Source: Phycisphaerales bacterium
Lineage (GTDB): Bacteria > Planctomycetota > Phycisphaerae > UBA1845 > Fen-1342
Reading direction: 5' to 3'
DNA length: 6,272 nt
Assembly: GCA_022839625.1 (NCBI GenBank)
Contig: JALHJL010000101.1
Location: 1-6,272, forward strand
The position numbers and the translations under genes are program-made. Numbering within the stretch: position 1 is the first letter of the stretch; every line of letters starts with the position of its first letter. A model generated the notes under the pieces. The model was not told where the DNA came from. It searched no databases and saw only the letters and a program-made list of their open reading frames with translations. Positions 1-4,865 of this stretch are shown piece after piece.

Positions 1-1
1 G

Positions 2-682
2 CGCAACAAGTACGGCGCATTGCTGAAGGGACTGGTGCGCTGCACGTCCTGCGGCTGCGCGATGAGTCACCACTTCGCGACGCGCGGCAACAAGCGCTAT
101 CGCTACTACGTCTGCATCAAGGCCCAGAAACGCGGCTGGGACCAGTGCCCGGCCCCGTCGCTGCCGGCGGCCGAGCTCGAGCAGTTCGTCGTCGACCAGA
201 TTCGGGCGCTGGGGCAGGATGACGGTGTGATTCTCGACGCCGTGCGGGCCGCGCAGGAACGCCTGCGGCAGGAGGTCGCCGCGTTGCAGGAAGCACGCAA
301 GACGGCCGAGCGCCGCGTCACGCGGCTGACGGAGCAGGTGCAGCGGCTCGCGGCCGAGGGGCGGCGGGCCGACCAAGCCGGGCGCCTCGCCGAGCTGCAG
401 GACCGGCTGCGCGACGCGGAGCAGCGGGTGACCGAGCTGGATGACGAAATCGTGCGGGCGGGCAAGCGCCTCATCGATGAGGACGAGCTGGTCGGGGCGA
501 TCGAGGCCTTCGACCCCGTGTGGGACGCGCTGAACCCGCGCGAGCGTGAGCGGATCGTGCGGCTGCTGGTTGCGCAGGTCGCGTACGACGCGAGCCAGGA
601 GGCGATCTCGGTCACGTTCAATCCGACCGGGATCGCCGCGTTGTCGAACGATGAGGAGGCGGCATGCACGATGGCGGGCTGA
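2..682 (+). CDS. Large serine recombinase, C-terminal part (5' end outside window)
   Basis: This is the DNA-binding half of a large serine recombinase, the enzyme class that integrates and excises mobile elements through a Ser-DNA intermediate. The frame is already open at base 2, and no ATG or GTG near the window edge makes a credible start, so the N-terminal resolvase domain with the catalytic Ser must lie upstream. Visible are a recombinase zinc ribbon (Cys codons at 41, 50, 113 and 146, the first two as CTSC, with YRYYVC between the pairs) and then a charged coiled coil from about base 230 to 470, rich in Glu, Arg, Leu and Gln. A C-terminal segment follows (NPRERERIVRLLVAQVAYD, ending ISVTFNPTGI), which is typical of the family. 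The stop overlaps the next gene by 19 nt, so the two are probably translationally coupled. The family call is firm; the substrate att site cannot be told. Confidence 0.93.
   Translation, partial: RNKYGALLKGLVRCTSCGCAMSHHFATRGNKRYRYYVCIKAQKRGWDQCPAPSLPAAELEQFVVDQIRALGQDDGVILDAVRAAQERLRQEVAALQEARKTAERRVTRLTEQVQRLAAEGRRADQAGRLAELQDRLRDAEQRVTELDDEIVRAGKRLIDEDELVGAIEAFDPVWDALNPRERERIVRLLVAQVAYDASQEAISVTFNPTGIAALSNDEEAACTMAG
653..659 (+). promoter_or_regulatory. Ribosome binding site of the recombinase-linked HTH gene
   Basis: GAGGAGG ends 4 nt before the ATG at 664 and lies inside the recombinase coding sequence. It supports ATG 664 as a real start and coupled expression of the two genes. Confidence 0.7.
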
Positions 683-1119
683 CGGTCACGCGGAAAATCC
701 ACTTCTCGCTGCGCAACAAGGGGCGGCGCGAGATCCAGCCCGGCCCGCAGCCCGTGCCGGACGACGTGCCGGCCGGCCGGGTGCCGCGGGTCGCCCGCCT
801 GATGGCCCTGGCGATCCGCTTCGACGACCTGATCCGCTCGGGGGCGCTCACCGACCAGGCCGACCTCGCCCCCCTGGGCCACGTGTCGCGGGCCCGCGTG
901 ACCCAAATCATGAACCTGCTGCACCTGGCGCCCGCGATCCAGGAGGAAATCCTGTTCCTGCCAAGGGTTACGAGCGGGCATGACCCGTTCAGCGAACGCG
1001 ACCTGCGGGCCGTCGCCGCGGAGGTGGACTGGCGCCGGCAACAGGTGGCATGGGATCGACTGCAACGGGCCGTGCTGAATCGTCGGGCCGGTGGGTTGAC
1101 GTGTGCCGTTGCCGTTTAG
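664..1119 (+). CDS. Small HTH protein paired with the serine recombinase
   Basis: This gene encodes 151 residues and overlaps the end of the recombinase by 19 nt behind a strong Shine-Dalgarno. The N-terminus is basic and Pro-rich (about residues 8-45). The centre (about 45-100) reads as helices with a helix-turn-helix: LAPLGHVSRARVTQIMNLLH, followed by LAPAIQEEILFLP. This resembles the HTH of ParB/KorB-type proteins, in which a turn after a 'GHVSRARVTQ' helix is followed by a run of Leu residues. The C-terminal part (about 110-140) is Trp/Arg-rich. I recall similar short proteins next to large serine recombinases in several bacterial phyla, but no function has been assigned to them that I can name. 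A role as accessory DNA-binding factor in recombination, for example in directionality or synapsis, is inferred from the coupling only. Codon use matches the recombinase. It could instead be a regulator of the element. Confidence 0.82.
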   Translation: MHDGGLTVTRKIHFSLRNKGRREIQPGPQPVPDDVPAGRVPRVARLMALAIRFDDLIRSGALTDQADLAPLGHVSRARVTQIMNLLHLAPAIQEEILFLPRVTSGHDPFSERDLRAVAAEVDWRRQQVAWDRLQRAVLNRRAGGLTCAVAV

Positions 1120-1125
1120 TATAAA
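1096..1125 (+). promoter_or_regulatory. Predicted sigma70-type promoter of the XRE-ImmA operon
   Basis: TTGACG (1096-1101) and TATAAA (1120-1125) are separated by 18 nt, 50 nt before the preferred start of the XRE gene. The -35 and part of the -10 spacer lie inside the end of the preceding HTH gene (stop at 1117-1119). The -10 sits within the element shared with the region upstream of 2325, so repressor bound there would block polymerase. Found by eye; the start of transcription is not known. Confidence 0.55.
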
Positions 1126-1133
1126 GTCAACGG
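1114..1133 (+). promoter_or_regulatory. Candidate operator, copy 1 (upstream of the XRE gene)
   Basis: The 20-bp sequence GTTTAGTATAAAGTCAACGG matches 18 of 20 positions of the element at 2287-2306. It contains the small palindrome TTTA-N3-TAAA (1115-1125). Its GTCAAC (1126-1131) is also the right arm of a 6-bp inverted repeat with GTTGAC at 1095-1100. It overlaps the predicted -10 box of the XRE gene. The position and duplication fit autorepression by the XRE protein, which is an inference. Confidence 0.55.
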
Positions 1134-1163
1134 TCATGAACATGGGGCAACGACAACATGGAT

Positions 1164-1170
1164 GGAGGTG
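1164..1170 (+). promoter_or_regulatory. Ribosome binding site that decides the XRE start
   Basis: GGAGGTG lies 5 nt before the ATG at 1176. The in-frame ATG at 1158 would place this Shine-Dalgarno inside the gene and has only a weak GGGG run (1144-1147) in front of it, so 1176 is preferred. Confidence 0.7.
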
Positions 1171-1175
1171 GCGCC

Positions 1176-1544
1176 ATGGCCGGCAACCCGATATTCGGGC
1201 ACCGGATACGCGAACTGCGAGAGGCGAAGAAAAGGGATGATCCTCGCTTCTCGTTGCGGAAGTTTGCCGAAGCCGTCGGGATCAGCGCGACATTCCTGAG
1301 CAAGATCGAGACGGGAGAATTCGCACCGCCGGCGCCGGACAGGATCAAGAAGATGGCCGAACTGCTCGGCGTGGATGCCGACGAGCTGCTGGCGCTGGCG
1401 AACAAGGTGGACCCCGACTTGTCAGACATCATCAAAGAGCAACCCAAGGCGATGGCCGACTTCCTTCGTACGGCACGGGACATGAACCTCAGTGAAGCAG
1501 AGCTGCGCAAACTGACTGAAAGGCTGCGTAAGCGCAAGGACTGA
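1176..1544 (+). CDS. XRE-family HTH repressor paired with ImmA/IrrE protease
   Basis: This is a 122-residue DNA-binding regulator of the Cro/CI (XRE) type. The HTH covers about residues 8-65: an opening helix with RIRELREAKK, then FSLRKFAEAVGISATFLSKI and the usual ETGEFAPP turn, then LLGVDADELL. The C-terminal 50 residues are helical and charged (ADFLRTARDMNLSEAELRKL), which resembles the short dimerisation tail of DdrO- and ImmR-like repressors. The ImmA/IrrE protease gene follows after 21 nt. In the known pairs the protease cuts the repressor between its C-terminal helices and so relieves repression. The same event here is inferred from gene order. A candidate operator overlaps its promoter, and a second copy precedes the gene at 2325, so both are plausible targets. 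An alternative start at ATG 1158 would add six residues. Confidence 0.88.
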   Translation: MAGNPIFGHRIRELREAKKRDDPRFSLRKFAEAVGISATFLSKIETGEFAPPAPDRIKKMAELLGVDADELLALANKVDPDLSDIIKEQPKAMADFLRTARDMNLSEAELRKLTERLRKRKD

Positions 1545-1565
1545 TCCACCGCTGGAGTCTCACGG

Positions 1566-2258
1566 ATGCACGTGAAGTTCTTGCCGGAGAAGCACATCGA
1601 ACGCGCGGCCAGCGAACTGCTTTTCGCGTACGGCCAGCGATTCGGCGCGGTGGCCGCGCCGCCGGTGCCTGCCGAGGAAATCATCGAGTGCCACTTCGGC
1701 CTTTCGCTTGGGTTCGACGACTTGCGCACGCGTTTCGCCGATAGCGGCATCCTCGGGGCCACGTGGATCGCGGACAAGAAGGTGCTGATCGACCAGTCCC
1801 TCGACCCGACCACGAATCCACGCATCGAAGGCCGGTATCGCTTCACCGTCGCGCATGAGGCCGGGCACTGGGTGCTGCATCGACACCAATTGGTCGAGAC
1901 ACGCGGCACGCCGCTCTTCGACGGGACGCCGGCCCCCTCGGTCATCTGCCGCAGCACGGGCAACAAGCCGCAGATCGAGCGGCAGGCCGACTATTTCGCC
2001 GGATATCTGCTGATGCCGGAGGAGCTGGTGCGGCGCGTCTGGGCTGACCTGACGGGTGATGTCGCGCCGTACGTCGCGGAAGATGAGCTTCGGCAGCTGC
2101 GCGAGCGCTTCGGCCTCGCCCATGACGAGCAACCGACGGTGGACGTCGCGAAACGCATGGCCGAGGTGTTCCACGTTTCGGGTCAGGCGATGCAGATCCG
2201 GCTGCTCGCGTTGCATCTGGTGCTACCCAAGAAGCCGCCGCCCTCGTTGTTTGATTGA
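1566..2258 (+). CDS. ImmA/IrrE-family zinc metalloprotease
   Basis: This is a 230-residue cytosolic metallo-endopeptidase of the ImmA/IrrE (M78-like) family. The zinc site is visible as H97-E98-A99-G100-H101 in FTVAHEAGHWVLH. The third ligand is probably E138 in the downstream IERQADYFAGYLLMP helix, which is the family signature. The N-terminal part (residues 9-60) carries the usual helix and 'PVPAEEIIE' stretch, and a short strand, ILGATWIADKKVLIDQSL, precedes the active site. CTGGAG ends 8 nt before ATG 1566. The start lies 21 nt after the XRE stop, so the two genes form one operon. Family members ImmA and IrrE cleave their partner repressors on sensing DNA damage or related signals. The expected substrate is the XRE protein next door, but the trigger is unknown. 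The C-terminal region after the LLMP motif is about 80 residues long and could be the sensing part. The family call is secure; substrate and signal are inferred. Confidence 0.93.
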   Translation: MHVKFLPEKHIERAASELLFAYGQRFGAVAAPPVPAEEIIECHFGLSLGFDDLRTRFADSGILGATWIADKKVLIDQSLDPTTNPRIEGRYRFTVAHEAGHWVLHRHQLVETRGTPLFDGTPAPSVICRSTGNKPQIERQADYFAGYLLMPEELVRRVWADLTGDVAPYVAEDELRQLRERFGLAHDEQPTVDVAKRMAEVFHVSGQAMQIRLLALHLVLPKKPPPSLFD

Positions 2259-2275
2259 GATGGCGGTCTCTCTTT

Positions 2276-2306
2276 TTGACATAAGCGTTTAGTGTAACGT
2301 CAACGG
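2276..2306 (+). promoter_or_regulatory. Candidate operator, copy 2 (upstream of the 2325 gene)
   Basis: GTTTAGTGTAACGTCAACGG (2287-2306) matches the element at 1114-1133 at 18 of 20 positions. TTGAC (2276-2280) and GTCAA (2299-2303) form an inverted repeat with an 18-nt spacer. TTGACA at 2276-2281 would be a perfect -35, but no -10 box lies at normal distance: TAGTGT at 2290 is only 8 nt away. The region therefore looks more like an operator than a plain promoter. The element ends 18 nt before ATG 2325. Control by the XRE protein is an inference. Confidence 0.5.
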
Positions 2307-2324
2307 CAACAGGAAACCCATCCA

Positions 2325-3473
2325 ATGGCCCAGAGCTTCCGACTCAAGCGATTCACGAACGTCGCCATCCTCAAGCGCATCGATTTCCCCTTGCTGCTGG
2401 AGTTCTTCGAGTCCGACCGCGCGTTCTGCGGGTTCCTGCAGCGCCGCGGCCTGACATGGACGCGCGACGTCAATGCGTTCGACTTCGAGGAACTCGCCCG
2501 CATTCTGATGTCACCCAGCGTCGATACGCCCGACGAGTTGCTCGACGCGCTGTACTTCGTGGACAACCTCGCCGATCCCGACTGCTACGACCGCATCCTC
2601 AAAGAGTGCCGCGCGACCGGCATTGAACTCGGCAACGCCGATCCGTCGCCGGAAGACCTCACGTTGCGGGTCTGGTTGGCGAACCGGAACATCCTGGAGC
2701 GCATCCACGCTGAGCAATACCGCGTGCGGCCCAAGAAATTCGAGTCCTACTTCGCCGCCCGCACGGTCCGGCCCGACCTCGGCAATCCGTCCGCACCGGT
2801 CCTGCCGGGGTGCAGCGCGGACTGCTCGTTCGGCGACACGCTCGCGCTGCCGCCGCCGGTGCCAGGCTACGGCTATCACAGCCCCAGCGGCGAGCCGTTT
2901 TGCGAACAGTTCGTCAACGCCCAGACCGGCTGTTTTTCGGCCTGGGCCGGTGCGGGCTGCTGCGACGGCCACATCTGCCAGTGCTCGCTGGGCGACTTCC
3001 CGGTGTGCAAGGGCGAAGCGGCCTGGGTCGCAGTCGATCTGAACCTCGACGGCTCCGGCCGGCCGTACCGCCACTTCCCCGGCCGCAACGGCGGGCTGCC
3101 GCCGTACGACGGCCGTGGCGTGCCGCGACTGCGGAATTACGACCTGACCAAGGACCCGGCGACGTGGATGCACGACTGCCCATGCGAGACCTGGACGGGA
3201 GCCGGAACAATGCCCGCGCCGAGGTGTCATGCGGCCGGCGTGCCCGAGGAGCACCGTGCTCGGCGCAGGAGCATAGCACCAGGAAACGTGGCCGCCGGAT
3301 GGCGGGGCGCGCACAGCGCAATGGGGCCAGCCCGGGCCAGCCGCACAGACGCCGGACGGGCCAGAAACGGAGTGATCCTTGTTATAGACGCGAGGTGTGC
3401 TGTAGCTGACGCAACAAGCGGGCGGCTCAATGTATTCGTCGTCGTCTCGTGTGACGAGCGAGGTTGCTCATGA
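2325..3473 (+). CDS. Unrecognised composite protein: N-terminal domain, Cys-rich region, degenerate tail
   Basis: I do not recognise the function of this 382-residue frame. ATG 2325 is preceded by AGGAAA (2311-2316) and the candidate XRE operator. Three parts can be seen. Residues 1 to about 150 form a well-behaved, mostly helical domain (FRLKRFTNVAILKRID, DELLDALYFVDNLADP, IHAEQYRVRPKKFESYF). Residues about 155-292 are rich in Cys, Gly and Pro: C163, C167, C193, C203, C212, C213, C218, C220, C228, C285 and C287, with a CPC motif at the end and no obvious signal peptide. After about residue 292 (from roughly base 3200) third-position G/C bias falls away and rare codons such as ata, aga, gta and gga appear, so the tail may be fortuitous. 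The N-terminal part may once have continued into another C-terminal domain. A deletion near 2760 or 3200 could explain the structure. The stop overlaps the next start as ATGA. It is confidently coding up to about 3200; the true C-terminus is uncertain. Confidence 0.6.
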   Translation: MAQSFRLKRFTNVAILKRIDFPLLLEFFESDRAFCGFLQRRGLTWTRDVNAFDFEELARILMSPSVDTPDELLDALYFVDNLADPDCYDRILKECRATGIELGNADPSPEDLTLRVWLANRNILERIHAEQYRVRPKKFESYFAARTVRPDLGNPSAPVLPGCSADCSFGDTLALPPPVPGYGYHSPSGEPFCEQFVNAQTGCFSAWAGAGCCDGHICQCSLGDFPVCKGEAAWVAVDLNLDGSGRPYRHFPGRNGGLPPYDGRGVPRLRNYDLTKDPATWMHDCPCETWTGAGTMPAPRCHAAGVPEEHRARRRSIAPGNVAAGWRGAHSAMGPARASRTDAGRARNGVILVIDARCAVADATSGRLNVFVVVSCDERGCS

Positions 3474-3736
3474 TCGACTGGGTATTGAATCTCTTCGCGG
3501 AGTGGGAGGCGTTACTGGCGGGTGTCGTGATTGGTCTAGTTTGTGGCCTAGCGTTGCATCGCATCGCAACACGGCTCATCGTGTGGTGTGCTACATGTGA
3601 GCGCCTAGCTGTGTTGGCCGGTGGCTTACGGCGGGTCGGCTGTCCGGCGTGTTGGCTGCACTACAGCGTGCAGACGAACGCCGTCATCGAACGGCACATT
3701 CGGAATTGTGTGAGCGCTCGGCCAATCACATCTTGA
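3470..3736 (+). CDS. Small predicted membrane protein with Cys-pair finger, 3' end supplied by an IS
   Basis: This gene encodes 88 residues from ATG 3470, whose ATGA overlaps the preceding stop; GAGG lies 6 nt upstream. One transmembrane helix is predicted at residues 14-31 (ALLAGVVIGLVCGLALHR). It is followed by C40-A-T-C43, C58-P-A-C61, H76 and C80. The spacing C58-x2-C61-x14-H76-x3-C80 looks like a C2HC zinc finger, and the first pair could add a zinc-ribbon knuckle on the cytoplasmic side. I do not recognise the family. Codons 81-88 lie in the IS66-type sequence that begins at 3710, so the natural C-terminus has probably been replaced. Codon use is less biased than in the recombinase and IS66 genes. 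Protein expression is plausible but not proven; the frame may be a remnant. Confidence 0.45.
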   Translation: MIDWVLNLFAEWEALLAGVVIGLVCGLALHRIATRLIVWCATCERLAVLAGGLRRVGCPACWLHYSVQTNAVIERHIRNCVSARPITS

Positions 3737-3963
3737 ACTCAGCGCCGCAGATCTGCGACCATGCCGCTGGAGGTGCGGCATGTCGGAGCGTGCGGCGTAT
3801 TGGCGGCGGTTGCTGGGTGAGTGGGAACAGAGTGGCCTGAGTCAGGCCGAGTTCTGTCGGCGGCGGGGGCTCAAGGCGGTGAATCTGGCGTGGTGGAAGC
3901 GCCGTTTGCGGGGCAGCCCGGGCAGGCCCCGCGGCGGTCGCCAGCGCGTGACGCGGAGCGCCG
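3710..3963 (+). mobile_element. Remnant of a resident IS66-type element (left end and start of tnpA)
   Basis: The segment starts with GTGAGCGCTCGGCCAATCAC, which recurs with two mismatches exactly 254 bp downstream where the second IS66-type copy starts. IS66 elements commonly begin GTAAGCG, so this is a credible left terminal inverted repeat. The remnant carries the leader and the first 61 codons of tnpA and then stops where the second element begins. Its remaining part is expected beyond the right end of the inner element, outside the window. Confidence 0.6.
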
Positions 3964-3964
3964 G
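3711..3964 (+). repeat. 254-bp direct repeat, copy 1
   Basis: This pairs base for base with 3965-4218, with no gaps. The first 58 bp (3711-3768) differ at 14 positions; the next 196 bp (from the ribosome binding site GGAGGTG through codon 61 of tnpA) differ at only 3. Both copies abut directly. Confidence 0.9.
3780..3964 (+). pseudogene. tnpA: Truncated IS66 tnpA (first 61 codons)
   Basis: This frame begins MSERAAYWRRLLGEWEQSGL, the start of the IS66 accessory protein TnpA, behind the ribosome binding site GGAGGTG at 3769-3775. It keeps the HTH-like segment LSQAEFCRRRGL and the basic WWKRRLRG stretch. After codon 61 it enters the left end of the next element and reads on for about 40 unrelated residues to a stop at 4092-4094. 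Only two residues differ from the intact copy (R9Q and one K/R). The C-terminal half is missing, so function as the family protein is unlikely. Confidence 0.85.
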
Positions 3965-4218
3965 TGAGCGCTCGACGAATCACGTCTTGAATTGTGCGCC
4001 CTCGATTTGCGAACATGCGGTCGGAGGTGCGGCATGTCGGAGCGTGCGGCGTATTGGCAGCGGTTGCTGGGCGAGTGGGAACAGAGTGGCCTGAGTCAGG
4101 CCGAGTTCTGTCGGCGGCGGGGGCTCAGGGCGGTGAATCTGGCGTGGTGGAAGCGCCGTTTGCGGGGCAGCCCGGGCAGGCCCCGCGGCGGTCGCCAGCG
4201 CGTGACGCGGAGCGCCGG
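3965..4218 (+). repeat. 254-bp direct repeat, copy 2
   Basis: This is the second copy of the segment at 3711-3964. Unlike copy 1 it continues without interruption into the rest of tnpA (GCGCCGG followed by GCACGCGG at 4219 onward), which identifies it as the intact arrangement. Confidence 0.9.
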
Positions 4219-4417
4219 GCACGCGGCATTCGTGGAGCTGGCGTTGCCGTCCCATCCCGTACGTGGCGGGTTGGGTTACGAGTTGGTGTTGCCGAGCGGC
4301 GTAGGCCTGCGTCTACCGGCTGATTTTGATCCGGAGCGGGTGGCGCGGCTGGTACAGGCGTTGGGCACGGCCGCAGGGGGCCAAGCGTGCGGCGCTGGCC
4401 GAGTCGCGGCATGCTGA
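4034..4417 (+). CDS. tnpA: IS66 accessory protein TnpA
   Basis: This is the 127-residue product of the first gene of IS66 elements, a small DNA-binding helper required with TnpB for efficient transposition. The N-terminal half carries helices with an HTH-like LSQAEFCRRRGLRAVNLAWW, then a basic region (KRRLRGSPGRPRGGRQR). The C-terminal half is the usual compact beta unit (FVELAL, YELVLPSGVGLRLPADFDPE) ending in the helix RVARLVQAL, after which the tail is Gly/Ala/Cys-rich. ATG 4034 has GGAGGTG 4 nt upstream. The end overlaps tnpB by 7 nt (ATGCTGA), which implies coupled translation. Length and order are normal for the family. Confidence 0.92.
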   Translation: MSERAAYWQRLLGEWEQSGLSQAEFCRRRGLRAVNLAWWKRRLRGSPGRPRGGRQRVTRSAGHAAFVELALPSHPVRGGLGYELVLPSGVGLRLPADFDPERVARLVQALGTAAGGQACGAGRVAAC

Positions 4418-4773
4418 CGCTGCCGCCGACGGTGCGCATCTTTGTCAGTCTGGCGCCCGCGGATATGCGGCGCAGCCTGGATGGTCTGGCGGCACTGACG
4501 CGGGACGTGCTGAAAGAAGATCCGCTCTCGGGGCACCTGTTCGTGTTCTTCAACCGGCGGCGCAACCGGACGAAGATCCTGCTGTGGGACCGCAGCGGCC
4601 TCTGTCTGTATTACAAGCGGTTGGAGAAAGGGGTGTTCCGGCTGGCGGCGTTCGAGCAACCGGGGCGGTCGCGAGCCGAACTGGAAGCGGCCGAATTGGC
4701 CTTGATCCTGGAAGGAATTGATCTGGCGCACGCGCGGCGGCGGCCGCGCTGGAAGCCTGAGAAAACGGCTTGA
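4411..4773 (+). CDS. tnpB: IS66 accessory protein TnpB (Orf2 type)
   Basis: This 120-residue protein is of the TnpB_IS66 family. It opens MLTLPPTVRIFVSLAPADMR, a family hallmark, and continues with RSLDGLAAL, GHLFVFFNRRRNRTKILLWD and LYYKRLEKGVFRL, all strongly conserved blocks. ATG 4411 is chosen over an in-frame GTG at 4387 because family members start MLTLPP and because it gives the usual 7-nt overlap with tnpA. There is no good Shine-Dalgarno, in keeping with translational coupling. The protein is required for IS66 transposition but its biochemical role is unsettled. It should not be confused with the RNA-guided nuclease TnpB of IS200/IS605. It appears intact, ending in the basic RRRPRWKPEKTA. 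Confidence 0.95.
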   Translation: MLTLPPTVRIFVSLAPADMRRSLDGLAALTRDVLKEDPLSGHLFVFFNRRRNRTKILLWDRSGLCLYYKRLEKGVFRLAAFEQPGRSRAELEAAELALILEGIDLAHARRRPRWKPEKTA

Positions 4774-4800
4774 TTTACGTGGTTGTTGCAGTGTTCGCTC

Positions 4801-4828
4801 TTGACATTCGCGCCGAAGTTGGTATAAG
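4801..4828 (+). promoter_or_regulatory. Near-consensus sigma70 promoter between tnpB and tnpC
   Basis: A perfect TTGACA (4801-4806) and TATAAG (4823-4828, five of six consensus bases) are separated by 16 nt within the 87-nt gap between tnpB and tnpC. It would give tnpC its own transcript, starting roughly 25 nt before the GTG. Predicted by eye only. Confidence 0.55.
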
Positions 4829-4834
4829 GAGTCC

Positions 4835-4865
4835 ACCACAGTCAAGGACGTCTGTGGTCTGTGGT
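4835..4865 (+). promoter_or_regulatory. Alternative hairpins over the tnpC ribosome binding site and start
   Basis: ACCACAG (4835-4841) can pair with CTGTGGT at 4852-4858, giving a 7-bp stem whose 10-nt loop holds AAGGA. It can also pair with a second CTGTGGT at 4859-4865, which contains the GTG start at 4861. The two pairings exclude each other. A role in limiting transposase translation is an inference; the stems are short. Confidence 0.35.

Noticed and set aside
106..1143. Long minus-strand open frame of 345 codons across the recombinase and HTH genes
   Set aside because: It is an antisense shadow of two well-supported plus-strand genes in GC-rich DNA. Its composition is low-complexity Ser/Arg-rich, and no motif or credible upstream signal supports it.
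2259..2281. T-rich run after the ImmA gene as a rho-independent terminator
   Set aside because: No stable GC-rich stem precedes the T run; the stretch leads into the candidate operator.
3244..3260. GAGCAC/GTGCTC palindrome as a terminator
   Set aside because: The stem would be about 5 bp with a 3-nt loop and no T run follows, so it is no better than chance in GC-rich DNA.
3965..4094. C-terminal extension of the truncated TnpA as a novel domain
   Set aside because: These residues are encoded by the left end and leader of the second IS copy, read in a frame that overlaps the true tnpA start.
4387..4410. Upstream GTG start giving eight extra residues for TnpB
   Set aside because: IS66 TnpB proteins begin at MLTLPP, and the ATG at 4411 gives the normal overlap with tnpA.
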